From the NCBI GenBank assembly GCA_030704615.1, contig CM060733.1:58344001-58404000 (forward strand): a stretch of 60,000 nucleotides of DNA, read 5' to 3'. Numbering within the stretch: the stretch's first letter is position 1; every line of letters starts with the position of its first letter. The notes beneath the pieces were generated by a model that saw only the letters and a program-made list of their open reading frames with translations, ran no database searches and was not told the DNA's origin. Of the stretch, positions 24,308-36,321 are shown piece after piece. Both the position numbers and the translations under genes were made by a program. This stretch comes from Takakia lepidozioides (taxonomy: Eukaryota; Streptophyta; Takakiopsida; Takakiales; Takakiaceae).

Positions 24308-25672
24308 TAATTTTTGACGTGAACGGAGTCTTTGTGCAAAATCTTGAAGCACCAGAAGAGCTACATTGTCTCCCGGTTTTCAGAAACAGATTACAGAATA
24401 TCAGCTCTTGTCGGATTCCGACTTGTCTTTAGACGGAAGAAATATCGCGAAGTGTGGACAGAGTTGCACAAACACTTCCGGTTAGGGATTTGCAGCCCAT
24501 CCTGCATTTTTTACTTCGTGGTCTCCCTCAACCGGCCTTCGTTATGTCTCAAGAAGATTGTATTTCCTATCCTACTTCGGCTCACCATCAATTTAAATCC
24601 GGATTGGACCCTCCTCATTTGTTTTTGAAGCCACTGATGAAGGTTTGGCAGTGAATGCAGGGTTGACTGGACCAAAATGGACGTTACCAGCACAGTTTTA
24701 GATGACTGCAATTGATGGTGTCATCAATTGAAATTTGAATTAACTCATTAAAACCAGCAAATATATATGTCATTGGATTCATAGCTTCAATACGCACCCA
24801 TAACAACTCTCCAATCATGAATCCGATAAGAAATGACTCCGTTATGGACTTTTGAACACCGTCATTGTGGACTGTTACCGCAATGAATGAAATTACAATG
24901 GACTCAAGTTCTCTTATGTGCCATTAGTGAATTCCATTGAAATTTGGACATAAGGTGGCCATTTTGGTCCATATCATAGGTATGGATTTGAAGTGGCAAA
25001 TTAGACGTTTTTGAAAAGTCCATACTCATCTTGTTTTTTGGATTTGGGTGTCATTGTTTTTCTAGAAGTATAAAAACCTATAATCTTCAATGGCTACTGT
25101 CATATTGAAATTGTTTTGTAAACTCTAATTTTTAGTTTTTCATAATTTCTCTAAATAATATACTAAAATATTTAATGAATTATATCTTTAATATTTGGGG
25201 TAGGACTCTTTACTAAATAAGTTCAGTATACCATTATCTATCACTAAAAAAAAATTGGGATAGTATCCTCAACTTTTGTTTTGGTCATGGACTTTCATGG
25301 AGCAAGATCTGTCGTTTTTGGTCCACTCAATCCTGCAACTGCCCTTGGCAGAGATTTGGTGGACAGTACACCAAGAGTAACACTGTGGTCATTGACGACA
25401 CGGCCATGAAGTGTGTATTGAACCCGCCCGACTCATGTCTTGTTCTCAAACCGTTCCAGACCGTGGAGACTGATGGTTGTTATCTTCAAAAGGTTCTTCA
25501 GGACTATTTACTTGGAATGAGGAAACATCCCACTGTTTCAAGTTATCTTAGGAAAAAGAGGATAGGGTTGAGTTTTTTTTCAAATGTTTCAAGTGATCCC
25601 AAGTTTAGGCCATTCTTGGATTATATTGAGGACAACGGTTTTAAGAGCCTCAGATATGATGCTTCAAAATAA
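24308..25672 (+). pseudogene. FCP1/NIF-like HAD phosphatase segment 1, interrupted
   Basis: LIIFDVNGVFVQNLE at 24,308 fits HAD motif I in the plant FCP1-like form D-x-N-G. The exon at 25,340-25,672 carries SNTVVIDDTAMKCVLNPPDS, matching HAD motif IV with the NPP signature of FCP1/NLI-interacting-factor domains, and ends with a stop at 25,672. Between them lie ~900 bases of AT-rich DNA (24,430-25,290) without recognisable coding, so the middle of the domain is missing or hidden. It follows the ParB-like segment by a one-base frameshift and may have been its C-terminus or a separate gene. FCP1-type enzymes dephosphorylate SP-rich tails; activity is doubtful here. Confidence 0.55.
24430..25290. 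other. AT-rich stretch without recognisable gene
   Basis: Clearly richer in A and T than its surroundings and without long frames. It could be intron or inserted, decayed DNA inside the HAD-like segment. Confidence 0.5.
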
Positions 25673-25874
25673 AGATTTTATTGATCAATCCACTCTCTCT
25701 CGAACTATTGAATATCTTCATGGTGTCTGATTTTCATTGCCTTGTAATCACACACGGATTACACATGGTACTCTCTTTTTCACTCATTTGATGTTGAACT
25801 TTTCGACGCACATTCGGGGCCATCCCAAGCCCAGAGCATACAGACCTTCATACGGGGACATGACTATATCTAGT

Positions 25875-25898
25875 AACCTCCACTGTTCAGTGGAAGTT
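25875..25898. repeat. 24-bp palindromic motif, copy 3
   Basis: AACCTCCACT GTTC AGTGGAAGTT; the arms keep the same core as copies 1 and 2. It lies between the two HAD-like segments. A more degenerate copy (GACCTCCACTTGACAGCCGA...) is at 26,987. Confidence 0.8.
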
Positions 25899-25918
25899 CA
25901 CATTCCTACACTTCCGGA

Positions 25919-26365
25919 TTGATGATTATGTCTCTTTGGCAAGTTCAAGGAGATGCTGACAACGTCAACCGTTCCTCAGGTCCCCCAAGGGAACCCTCCG
26001 GATCAGCAGTGCGTCGGAGTATTGAAGGATTTCCGATGGTTCAGGATGGTTCTCAAATTGAGGGTGGATCCTCGGTCATACTATTCGCCTTTCGGGAAGC
26101 GGGCGACACTCTTCTCCACTTGGGTCCTCCTGGGTCTAAAGCCCAAGGTGCAGGTGAAGAACAGAAATATGCCGGAAAGTTTATCGACCTTACCCAACAT
26201 TCCTCACCCTCTCCGTTCAGTACGCAGGGTCTGGTCTCTCCAACCCGAAGGGAAACCGTCGAAGACTTGGCTGCGGCTCCGCTGCAACTTGTTCCGTCTC
26301 TTCCTCGCATATCTCCCCAGCACGAAGGTTGGACAGCCCAAATCCGCAGGAGTCAGGTGACTTAA
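25919..26365 (+). other. Unidentified open frames between the HAD-like segments
   Basis: Two overlapping plus-strand frames (25,919-26,365, 148 codons; 25,953-26,360, 135 codons). The second (WFRMVLKLRVDPRSYYSPFG...) is rich in basic and aromatic residues and looks more protein-like, but I recognise neither. Possible exon of the second HAD-like gene. Confidence 0.3.
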
Positions 26366-27235
26366 ACTCATTTCTCACTCCTTGTTCATTCTCCTAGTTT
26401 CACTTAGTTTGTGGTCTGATGTTCATCTGTCACTTCAGGTCAGATAATCTGCAGATTATGACATTCCTGTCAAACGACGGCTGCATTGGAATGCAGTTGC
26501 GAGGTAAATTATTCCTTCGTTGCGTTTTCTATACAGGATGTCGAGTGCTCAAGGGACAATTTTCTGTGCCTTCCTGTTGTTGCCCCTCTACTCCCCACGT
26601 CATTCAATGACAAAACATCTCCAACATCGACACAGCCTGACCCTGAACTGATGGCACAATGTTCTGCACCAAAGAGGCGAAAAAGAGCCCCCGAACCATT
26701 TCCTTTCTCTGTAGGAAATCTTTAAGACGGACAAAAGGCTGACAAGAAAAAAAAAACGGACTCCAAACACATGAGGACTCCCTTAGATGTTGTGGCGCCT
26801 TGTCAATCCAATCCCGCGGGAATCCACTGTTCTTCTGCGAGACATTCAATGGTAAATTTCAAAACCATTTCTCCACTTTCGTTTACAGTTTGTTTTGTGG
26901 TCCCAAACTAACTCCGTCATTTTTAAACAGGCGGGGATGGAGCCGCATAACTTCTTCAATACGCCTCCCGACAAGATGCGTCCACGGACCTCCACTTGAC
27001 AGCCGACGTTCCTCTTTTCATGATCCCTCTTCGATATATTGTCTACTCTAGGTCCTTTAGAATAGTCCATTCCCGGGACACTTATGTCTCAGCAAACGTA
27101 GAGGTCACTGTGAAACCAATAAACACTACATCGTGTTGTTTCTGACGGCGTGAACACTGAAATGAATTTCCTTAAAATGCGAAGGATGGCTTCGTCCATC
27201 AACCTTCATCTGCCACATCGGGGAAGAGGAAACGG

Positions 27236-28075
27236 ATGTTGTTAATATTGAGTATCAACGGACTCCTCTGCTACCGGCCACCTCCAACCGGCTATGAATT
27301 TCTTAAGGAGAGATTTCGTTTCAGGAAAGTTACAGTTCATGTTCCCGACAGACCTTTTGTGGTTCCCCAGCCCGTAGTCTTGGAGTTTCTCAACCTTGCG
27401 TTGACGCATTTTCACGTGGCGATTTGGTCATGTGCTGAAAGAGTTGTTCTTTGTAGGATGCTCGAGTGTTTGGTTCCCACGAAAATTACGAAGAAGTTTT
27501 GCTTCATCTGGTCAGCTGAGGATTGCAAAGACACTACCGGTTACATCATGCTTGGGATGAAATATCTCGTTAAGGATATTCGCATTGTTCTTGCCAAGTA
27601 CCCTGGTACACCATATACAACGCAGGGACAAATACTCCTTGTCGATGATGAGCCATCAAAGGGCCTCCGAAACCCACCAAATACTGGATTCTTCCTTATT
27701 TCATTCAAGCCATCACCAAAGGGCTTGACCAGGATGATATGACAAAAGCAGTGTGGCCATATATATTGAAGATGGTTGCAGCTTCAACAGTCGTAGATTA
27801 CAATAGCGAGAACCCTGCCAAGTGTTCTTGTAAGCCTATGGAAGATATGTTGATCCTCGTGTTTGGATCCCACAACAAAAGGAACCTGATTACCTTGGTA
27901 TGTACTTATCCCACTGTTTATTGTTTATGGAGAATTTGATCTCAAAGTGTCTTCCACTTGCACTTTTACCTTATCAATTTTTCTACAAATCTTCCAAATT
28001 TGCCCTGACATTTGTCATATGAAAATTTGTTTTGCCCAGTCACATTCAAGGAGCGAATTCGAAAAGAAGAAGAAG
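27236..28075 (+). pseudogene. FCP1/NIF-like HAD phosphatase segment 2, nucleophile lost
   Basis: One 168-codon frame (27,236-27,742) begins LLILSINGLLCYRPP, where HAD motif I should read D-x-D/N-G; the catalytic Asp is Ser. It continues with VTVHVPDRPFVVPQP, HFHVAIWSCAERV (motif II region) and ILLVDDEPSKGLRNPP (motif IV plus NPP). Around 27,670 the natural continuation moves to another frame (AITKGLDQDDMTKAVWPYIL), so there is a frameshift. A last possible exon at ~28,030 reads FKERIRKEEEEL. It is closely related in domain type to segment 1, suggesting tandem duplication. Loss of the nucleophile predicts no phosphatase activity. Confidence 0.6.
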
Positions 28076-28319
28076 AGCTTCATGATTGACAAGAATGGTG
28101 GGCTTCCCGGCAGGCGTCAAGGGCATCAAGAGATTCAACAAGTAGACATTAGGGAAAGAATGGGGCCTCCTGAGGGCCTCCTCTCTTTAGGAGAAAGTAA
28201 CCATTCGGTCAACTTGAAAAAAACCTGAACGGTCAAGATCGATTTGATCTAACGGCTGTTAGCTTAAATTAAAAAATCTGCCCGATTTAGCAATCATTGC
28301 GGTCCTAATCAGCGCTCCA

Positions 28320-28545
28320 TGCGGATCGCCGCCCTCCCCACGCAATTTAGGTGCATCGCTCCCGCGCTCCAGCTCAATCGGGCTCCCGCTCAATCGCTCG
28401 TCTCATCTTGGATGAAGCGCTCCCACGCTCCCGCTCAATCGCTCGTTCCCCCCAATCTTGGATCTATCAGTTTGAGCTCACGAAGAGCGTAGGTACGATG
28501 TCGAACACAGTTTGAGCTCATGAAAGAGCTGCAGGTACAGTGTTG
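28320..28545. repeat. Imperfect tandem repeats upstream of ATP23
   Basis: CGCTCCC...GCTCAATCG units recur at ~28,350-28,450, and CAGTTTGAGCTCA(C/T)GAA...GGTAC occurs twice at 28,467-28,540. Probably 5' flank or UTR of the following gene. Confidence 0.6.
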
Positions 28546-28619
28546 ACCAGAGCACCAAGAAGGAGATAACCAGGGATGCCATCCTGAAGAACTAGGGAAA
28601 GTGTGATATTTGTAATGTA

Positions 28620-29660
28620 GATCCTATGGTGAAGTTCATGCGAAAGGCTCTTGAGAAGGCAGGCTGTCCAGTAGCAGATCAATTCTTCAAATCTGAAGTA
28701 TGTCATATGCAAGTTGGTGGTGGCTTCAAGCGGGATAATGGGGTCAGGTCTTTTCTGTACTCTCTCTCTCCCTCTATTTGTGGCATCCATAGCCACATTG
28801 TCTTCGTCCCTGATGACTCTCCTACTTTGGTGATTGCACAGAACTTCGTTGTTGCCCTACTGCTTGCTGGAGCTGGAGGCTTGTTTATAGGATCAATTTT
28901 GCTTAGTGGATTGCAAGAAGAATAAGGGAATTCGCGATTCTCTTGATTCCACTGTGCCTGCATATTGTTGCAAGTTATTCCGGCTGCCATTTGTCTTTCC
29001 AATGTCGTCACCTGTCTGATGAAGTCTTTCTCGACTGAAGCATTTCGTGGACAGTTTCATTGACTTCACACTTCTTTAGCCATTCACAACGAGTCGATTG
29101 TGTGTGTCTATTATCCTGACTGCCAAAAGATGCAGTCGATGAATAAGTTGTAGCAACATTCCTCCCTTAAGCTCCCTACGAGATGAAGTCATATGTGCAG
29201 GGGTAAATTAAGTGTAAGGTGCGGTATATTGATGGGTTCTCTACTTTGCAGGTGCTGATCTGTAGCAACCATTTGATGATGCAGGATGAAGTGGACGTGG
29301 CTATGACCCATGAGCTGTTGCATGCTTACGACCATTGTCGTGCTGCAAACTTAGATTGGACCAATTGTGAGCACCATGCTTACAGTGAGGTGTGCCTCTT
29401 TTGCCCAGGCTTTGTTAGCTTTTGTGAAGACAGTCAAAGACGAATCAATCATGCTTCTTAAGGGGTTCATCTAATTGATGTGTAAGACAAAGTGTGGGAA
29501 TGTTATCTAGAAGTCACCACTTTCTCAATAGTAGATATGGACGTATATCTCTGGTCAATGGTTTGCACTTATTACAGTGTAACACCGATTGTGATGTCTA
29601 TTAGGAACATGCTTGAATGGATAGTTTTCAAGAAAGGTCATGGTACTCAGTGTGGTTTAC
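28620..29660 (+). CDS. ATP23: ATP23-like mitochondrial inner-membrane metalloprotease, partial
   Basis: Exon at ~28,620-28,740 reads VKFMRKALEKAGCPV then FFKSEVC and VGGGFKRDNG. Exon 29,248-29,394 reads ICSNHLMMQDEV, then HELLHAYDHCRAANLDW with the zinc-protease HExxH motif, then TNCEHHAYSEV. These match ATP23, which processes the Atp6 precursor and helps assemble the Fo sector of ATP synthase; the conserved CRAANLDWTNC block is diagnostic. The C-terminal part is unclear: a frame at 29,595-29,655 (IRNMLEWIVFKKGHGTQC) resembles the family's R-E-L-L-R-G-x-x-K-x-x-GHEQEC segment, but the intervening GHLSGDC block is not found intact. The gene may have small unrecognised exons or be a decaying copy. 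Confidence 0.72.
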
Positions 29661-29901
29661 TTTTTCTGTTAGGTTTGCTGGAGAGGTGGCATCGAGTGTG
29701 AGCGACCTGTTGTTTGCTGGATCTATTTAGGCTTTTGCAGCTTGCAGAAGGTTTCTCAGTCTGTTATGTTGCTACCTTAGTCTTAGTGTACAGCCATCAG
29801 TTATGACCATTCCAGTGCTGCTCAGGGTAGTTGCTTGATGGTAGCTTGAGGCCAAATTGCCTAATATGCAGAGAGTTTTTGACAGATATTGAACAAGAAA
29901 C

Positions 29902-31572
29902 GTGATCTGTGTAGAGATTTTTGGGGTATGGCAGATACGAGCAGCTAACTTGAGTGACGATGAGTCTGAGCAGCGCTTGTATTTGGTGCCAAGCCCAAAC
30001 TCGGGATCATTCTACCCTCGACCTAAAGTTGATCGAAGACCTGAGACTGGTGACCAGTCCTTCTGGGGCGTGTTTACCTTCGATGGTGCTGCACCCGAGA
30101 CGATCAACTGCCTACTTGTAAGCTGACAGTCTCTGCCCCGATTCTCATAAACGCATAAGCTGAAGATGACAGTACTTGCAGCCAATTGATTTCTTGTTGG
30201 TTCAAGAGTTGGACAACCAAAACACTAATGTAATATATGTATGTACAAATTTTCTTGGTGCAGTCACATGTGCCATTTGGAGATTTACGGTTGTTTATAT
30301 ACCACCACCAAAGTTTGTTAAAAAAATCTTCCTTCGCACATTATATACTAGTTGTAGATGATAACGTCAAACTCACAATCAGCATTGAATATGTAACTCT
30401 TTCAATTGTTGAGACTGTAAACTTGGCTTTCAGGGGATAGATGGAAATATAGGGTACTTTGTTTGTCTTATTTGAAACATTCTTTTGCAAAGGTAGTGCA
30501 ACTCAAAGCCCTGATTGGAGGCAATTCAGCTGTTTTGATTTATTAGTTTGTTTTACTTTCACACCTGGGTTATGCCTGATCTATTTGAGGAAGTCTTATA
30601 GGTTGCTCTGCTTTTGCAGGATGCAAAGGACGACTATTCATTGATAGTGAATTTGAAGCGTAGAAACACGGTACTGAAACACAGTACAGATAGATTTGTT
30701 TGGAACAGATGTTGGTGTGGATGTAAGCGTAGGGGACAGCCTGGAAGAAATTGTTCTTGAGGTATGAAGCCCACCTCCTTCTTTCACATGAATGACTTTG
30801 GTGGTATAACACCTATATAGCATTGGGTTCAAAGTTCTTACTTCACAATATCATTTAAGAGCTCTGTACTTGTACAAAGATTTGCAGTCTAGAAACGTAG
30901 GTCTTCAACAACTTGCTGGAAGATTTGTGAATGGCTTGCAAGCAGGGGGAGCATCTTGCATGGATGCCGGCCTAGCAAACATTTATAACTATTTCATGGT
31001 GCTGAGCTCTTGCACGACCAATTGATGCTTGCAGGTTCAGAAGAAGGCAGGACTTGCAGACAGTGACTGGACTTTCCTAGAAAAATTTGACTACTTGTCC
31101 GCCGATTGTGGTGAGGCCAGTCAGCATAATTGAACTACACAAATGTGATGGCACAAGACACTACCACAGTGATGGTTGCATATCTTGAATTGGAGGATGC
31201 AGTCTTTCCGTCTACAAATGATAGATGTGATAGTTCCACATGATGTACTGTGAAGATTTTTACTCCGTTTGCATGGACGGATTTAAGCGGCATATTGGAC
31301 GGATTTAATTGCATGGACGGATTTAACAGCAATTCAGCTGATGCACGTTGGGAACTGCCTCTTTGGGGATGCTTTCATCTTTGCTGCAGGTGTTGTACAG
31401 ACGGAAGCGAGCTGCATTTACTTATGAAAACCCTCTGACTCGGGGTGAATCACTCCTGCAACAGATGGTATCTCTCTTTCTGCCTGAGCCCAAGTTCCAT
31501 CCACAGACGCAGAATGAGGAGTCTGGAAAGAACTGGTTAATTGCCTCACACATTCCGTTCTGTAACTTCTGA
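29902..31572 (+). CDS. Unidentified multi-exon gene
   Basis: Several frames look coding and are bounded by splice-like sites. About 29,930-30,113 reads LYLVPSPNSGSFYPRP and FWGVFTFDGAAPETIN before GTAAGC. About 30,620-30,762 reads DDYSLIVNLKRRNT then, in a second frame, GTDVGVDVSVGDSLEEIVLE. About 31,034-31,108 reads VQKKAGLADSDWTFLEKF. About 31,390-31,500 reads VLYRRKRAAFTYENPLTRGE. The fragments are consistent with one soluble protein of 200-300 residues. I do not recognise the family. The frame change in the second exon may be an intron or a lesion. Confidence 0.45.
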
Positions 31573-32410
31573 ATAGTGCCAGATGAGCAATTTGACAGTG
31601 GTGTGTCCTTAATGAAGGAGAGCCACAAATATGAATTAATAACAGCTCTACAGTATTGCTACTGTTGTGACCTGCACAACTAAAGTCTAAAGACTTGGTA
31701 GCAAGGAAGGTGCCAGTGAACCAGATACTAATTTTAGTCAGTATGATAGAGTCATGCCAATACAAGTAGATGCTGAACGTGGTTGAGTTGATAGGTTGTG
31801 CATGCACAGTCTGTGCCTAAATTCCGTCATATTTTGTGCTTTGTTTTCTTTTCGTTGTTGGCCATACCACTGTATGCTGGTTTGTGAATGGTGATGATGA
31901 TATCACCCTGCATGGGCAGGTCCAGCCTTTCCATTGGAGGTTGGTTAGTACTTACATGCTCCACCCACCTTTGTACCAAGGTCTATAGCCTAAGGTCACC
32001 TGCCGCAACATGGTGTTCACATGACCTTGCCTTTTGATTGAAACCCTCTCTCACTTGTGCCCTGTTCACCTCATTTGATTCTTTGGAAGATGCTGTCCTT
32101 TGCCATTGCAGTCCAGCTACTCCATGCACCTTTTCAAAGGCATGGTCTTCAGATGGGAAAGGAACATTCCCGTTCCAGGTGTGTCATGGAAAATTGAGTG
32201 CATACAGGGGAGATGTGAAGGGCATTTTATACTTTTTGTAGGTGGGTGGGAGAGGGAAATTATTGTGGACAAATAATTGGGGTGCTTGAGGTATGGGCGG
32301 CAGGTGGCGGACCATGCTTTGGTCGGCCACAGCACCGGGGCTTGTACTCATAGTTGGCATGCAACTGGCAGCAGAACTTCGAGCTAATGTTGGGATCTGT
32401 GATGATTTAG

Positions 32411-34612
32411 GTGGGAAGGTGGGATGAGGCACAGAGTTTAATACAGGAACTCTTTGGGAAGGCAGAAGTAGAACTCGCCCTGGAGGAGGTGAGGAACGTT
32501 AATAGTGGCCAAAACCCAGATGATGAGATTCCTTGGTCAGAGCTTCTGTCCAAAGAGTACTTCAAAGGTCCAATTGGTTACCTTTCTTGGCTCAGTTTGA
32601 TAAGACAGGTTTTGGCACTCGTTTACTATGTTGTCCATTGCTTCGTTTAGGAAAGGGTGTATAGTCAATCAACCGTATCCTGCTTTTCCCTTGCCTTGAT
32701 TAAACCAATTCAAAAGCTTGAGCAGCTGACTGACCAACCCTGCAGTTGCTTATTGGAAGTGCATTGTTTGCACTGCAGCAGTCTGCAGGAATCAATTGTG
32801 TGCTCTACTTTTCATCCTTGACTTTTAAAGATGCCGGTATCACCAATGACATTGCTGCAAGTGCTGCTGTGGGGTTTGCTAGCCTTATTGGTAAGAATCC
32901 TGGTGGTGCCTCGCCTTCACTTTGCAGCAGATTTCCCTATTCTATGATGGATGTTTTATTTGTCGAGTCACAAGAATGTGCCATGCTCAAGTTTTAAATG
33001 AAGAAGGTCAATTGGACATTATGGATGCTTGTATGCAGGGGCAGTGGTGGCATTATCATTGATGGACAACCAGGGTCGGCGTAAACTGCTGATGGGTAGC
33101 TATGGGGGCATGGTAACGATTTGCTTGCACCTCTGCTCTACTCTGTATTTCACTACATCATCTGTGTACTTGATTGCATCTACACTTGGCCTGTCGATGT
33201 GTAAGAATGGTCAAGGCCCAATACAAGCTATGGAAATCGTGGATTGAGAAGGTCATGATAGGGGAATAATATAGTAATTGGGTAGATTTCAGTTGAAACT
33301 AGGTTTGTTTACCGTGTGTAGAGACTTCCTATAGGGGTGTGAAGTCAGTAGTTTTATCTCTGGCTGGATGAAAAATCCTAATGTACGTTGCTTATCTTGA
33401 AAGCAATTTTCCACACTCCTCCCTGCCTTCCCATTCTCGCATGGGTAAGTTGAAAGCTGAATCTAATGAATTAACTTGCGTAGGGTGCGTGTATTTGAAA
33501 CAGGCAGTGGCCATGGGAATATTGGTGCTATCGCTGAACATGCCGGAAAATGAACAGTTGTTCACTTGCTTTCAGTTGTTGGTACACTCCTGTATGTCCT
33601 TCAACTTTTGTGTGAATTATTGTAACACTCTGAATGCAGGATTACTGAGGCTTACCATGGAAGAAACAGCAATAACAAGAAGGTCATAGTTGCTTTTTAG
33701 GAGTGACAGGGCTAAGGAAGACACTACAGTACTTGGTTATTGGCGCAGCTCTCCTGATGTCTGTGGGCTAAGGATACTTTGTGCGCAGGATTTGCTTGAG
33801 AAGTTGTACTGCAATCATGTTTGATCTTGCCATGTTACTTCTGTTTGTGTGATAGGTCTAGCCCAGGAAGGAATCAGCGTATAAGTGCAGGTATCGATGT
33901 ATTACACGGCAGCATTTGTATGTTGGGCTTGTATGTGCTGAATAGGAATATAGTCTTTGGAGGAGGATGATTGGAAAGGGCTATGCAGGTTGTGAAGAGG
34001 GTGTGGTGTGTCTCACGCTGCGGGAGGCAGGTATGTCACCTTTGCATTGGGAGCAGGACCAGTCACGGCAATAGTTATGTACTACAAGAGCACGGGGAAA
34101 GATAAGGGCTGTTATACATGGTATTAACAATTCTTACCCATTTTCTTCTCATTGCTTCCAATGCTTCCAGAATTCATTTTGAATGGTACAGTTTAACTAT
34201 TTACAACCAATAATTTGACACCGTTGTTTTCTGGATCAAGCATTGAGCAATGGGAGTGGTTCAAAGTCTTCACTCTTTCCAGTCCCATCCTCGACCCCCT
34301 TCACTTGAGATCCACTTCATTGCTCTGCCTGAATGATCACAAAGCACTTTCTGGTTCAAAGCATGTGGGAACTCGCATAAATGAACTGTACATAAAAAAC
34401 GAGTTCAAATGCTGGCAGTGGAATTGTTGACAGGTTTGCAATTTTGGGATTGGACTATTATTTCTCGAGCTGGTAGAGAGGTTTGGTCTTTCTACTGTGT
34501 ATACAAGCTTTGGTGTGGTGTCCGTGTTGTCCATGGCATTTGCAAATGGCTTCATTATTGAGACCAAAGGTCGCTCACTTGAAGAAATCCAAATGCCTTT
34601 GGACCCAAAATG
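32411..34612 (+). pseudogene. Plastidic glucose transporter-like gene (pGlcT family), C-terminal half only
   Basis: Exons: ~32,409-32,572 (GRWDEAQSLIQELFGK, EIPWSELLSKEYFK, the cytosolic loop after TM6), 32,746-32,891 (IGSALFALQQSAGINCVLYF, the sugar-porter QQxxGIN motif), ~33,039-33,112 (ALSLMDNQGRRKLLM), ~33,575 (VVGTLLYVL), ~34,035 (FALGAGPVTAIVM) and ~34,440-34,612 (LSTVYTSFGVVSVLS and the terminal ETKGRSLEEIQ, then stop). Order and motifs match plant plastid glucose transporters of the major facilitator superfamily. The first six membrane segments are not found in the preceding 2 kb, and the P-E-I-F...R-x-K segment before the last exon is not seen. It is likely a truncated copy, though unrecognised exons are possible. 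Confidence 0.7.
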
Positions 34613-35615
34613 ATATTTTAAAAGAGGTTAATTCTTCTTTTCGATGTAAGGGGCCCAACCTGTGAGCATGGTGTTTCCCTTGAGCATTTAAAATGAGGAC
34701 AAGCATAAATCTGGAGGACACAGAGTTCTAGCCTCAGTTTGTGAACTGATTATGATGACAGTCGGAGAATAGATGAATCATTTGGACATTGTGGGGATTG
34801 AGAAACTTAATCCCCATCTTGAAGATATTTGCTTTGTAATACTGCAGTCCGACAATGATGTGAAAAACAGAATAGAAGTGCATGCCAACATTCAAGGTGA
34901 ACTTGATCTAATAGCTTTTTTATGTCACAGATTTTCTATGCAGAGTGTCAGTATTGAAAGGAAGCTTGCGAGAAGAAGGAAGTGCATGCCCACATTTGAC
35001 TTGAGAGCTTTTTTACATCATGGATTTTGTATGCAGCTGACGCTGATTTAAGAGGTTTTTTCGTACGTACAGTTCTTTTCTGGATAGTGTGCTCAGGGGA
35101 GGTGGTCTGCTCAATGAGGACCCTAAAATCATGGGGTCAAATTCCTAAAACCTGCATTGGCGTCCAAATCCTGCTCAGTTTCACCTTCTGCCCTTGTCCC
35201 CAAAACCACAATTCAAGAAGGGTCTTGGGATGGACCCTTACCCTAGATTACTAACACCAGGTTTTCATCTGAAATTCATCACGGAATGAAAGTGTGCTTC
35301 CACATTTTTACCAAAGCATTCAGTAGATAACCGTCGTTTCACAAACCAAGGTCATTAATCATTGCGCCCGAGTTGTTCCCCACTACAGGCCATTCCTCAA
35401 TGGGCTTGTCTCCTAGAGAGACATTGATATCACCAAATCTACACAGGGGAACCACATTGTAGTATGTTCAACAATGTTTAAACTCCGTGTGAATTGCAGA
35501 AGCCTGTCACTCAAAGGAACTATGTACATGACATCAAATTCACAGCCTCCAAGTCTGTATTCAAGTGTCCATATGTGCCGAGGGGTCCTATGAAAACTTT
35601 CCAGACCTGGGGGCG
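34613..35615. other. Intergenic with an imperfect ~110-bp tandem repeat
   Basis: GAAGTGCATGCC(A/C)ACATT...GCTTTTTTA...CA(C/T)...GATTTT(C/G)TATGCAG occurs at ~34,876-34,940 and ~34,979-35,037. No gene recognised. It lies between convergent genes, so both 3' UTRs are probably here. Confidence 0.5.
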
Positions 35616-36290
35616 TCAGAAGAATTGCTTGGATAGTGTTCGGTGGACATCCCTCTCTGCCTTACTGGGCCCCCGCGTTTCTTTGTAGTCCGCTGAATCT
35701 TGCAGATGAGGCATTATCTTAAGAACACGTTGTGCCTCATCCTCCCTGCCTGCACAACGAAGCCATTTGGCCAACACTTTGAGGGTGACTCGGGAGGGCT
35801 TGACACCCTCCTCTTGCATCCTTTCATAAAGCTGTACCGCCTTGTCTACATCTCCTGCCTCGGCAAATGCTTGCATTAGTATAGTGTAAGTGACTGCACT
35901 TGGTGGGCACTCCAGGGAGGGCATTTTGCCAAATAGAGTTTGTGCAGCATTTACTTTTCCAGCCCTTGCTAGACTGTGAATTATAACAGTGTATGTGTGC
36001 TTGGTAGGTTTGCAGTTGGCCTGCCGCATTTTCCCATACATCTGCATAGCCTGGTGGTGGTTTCTTGTTCTTGACAGCAGGTCAATGAGCATGGTATAAG
36101 TGATTTCATTGGGTTCATGCCCTAGCTCTTGCATCTGACCGAAGACCTGCAACAAACACACACCAAGACCTGACTATATGTTTTATTGCTGAAGTCTGAC
36201 AGTGCTCCTGCTCATTGACATTCTCAAACAGAGTAAAACACCACACAGGCACAGGAGAAGGAGCAAAGGGGAGGCAGCAGGAAGCTGTAA

Positions 36291-36321
<31 letters not shown>

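Noticed and set aside
28350-28460. Possible CRISPR-like or satellite array (GCTCAATCG repeats)
   Set aside because: Units are short, irregular and few, and the context is eukaryotic. Treated as an imperfect tandem repeat.
29490-29710. C-terminal exon of ATP23
   Set aside because: Only a weak resemblance (FKKGHGTQC versus GHEQEC). The expected preceding block is absent, so it is mentioned but not called as an exon.
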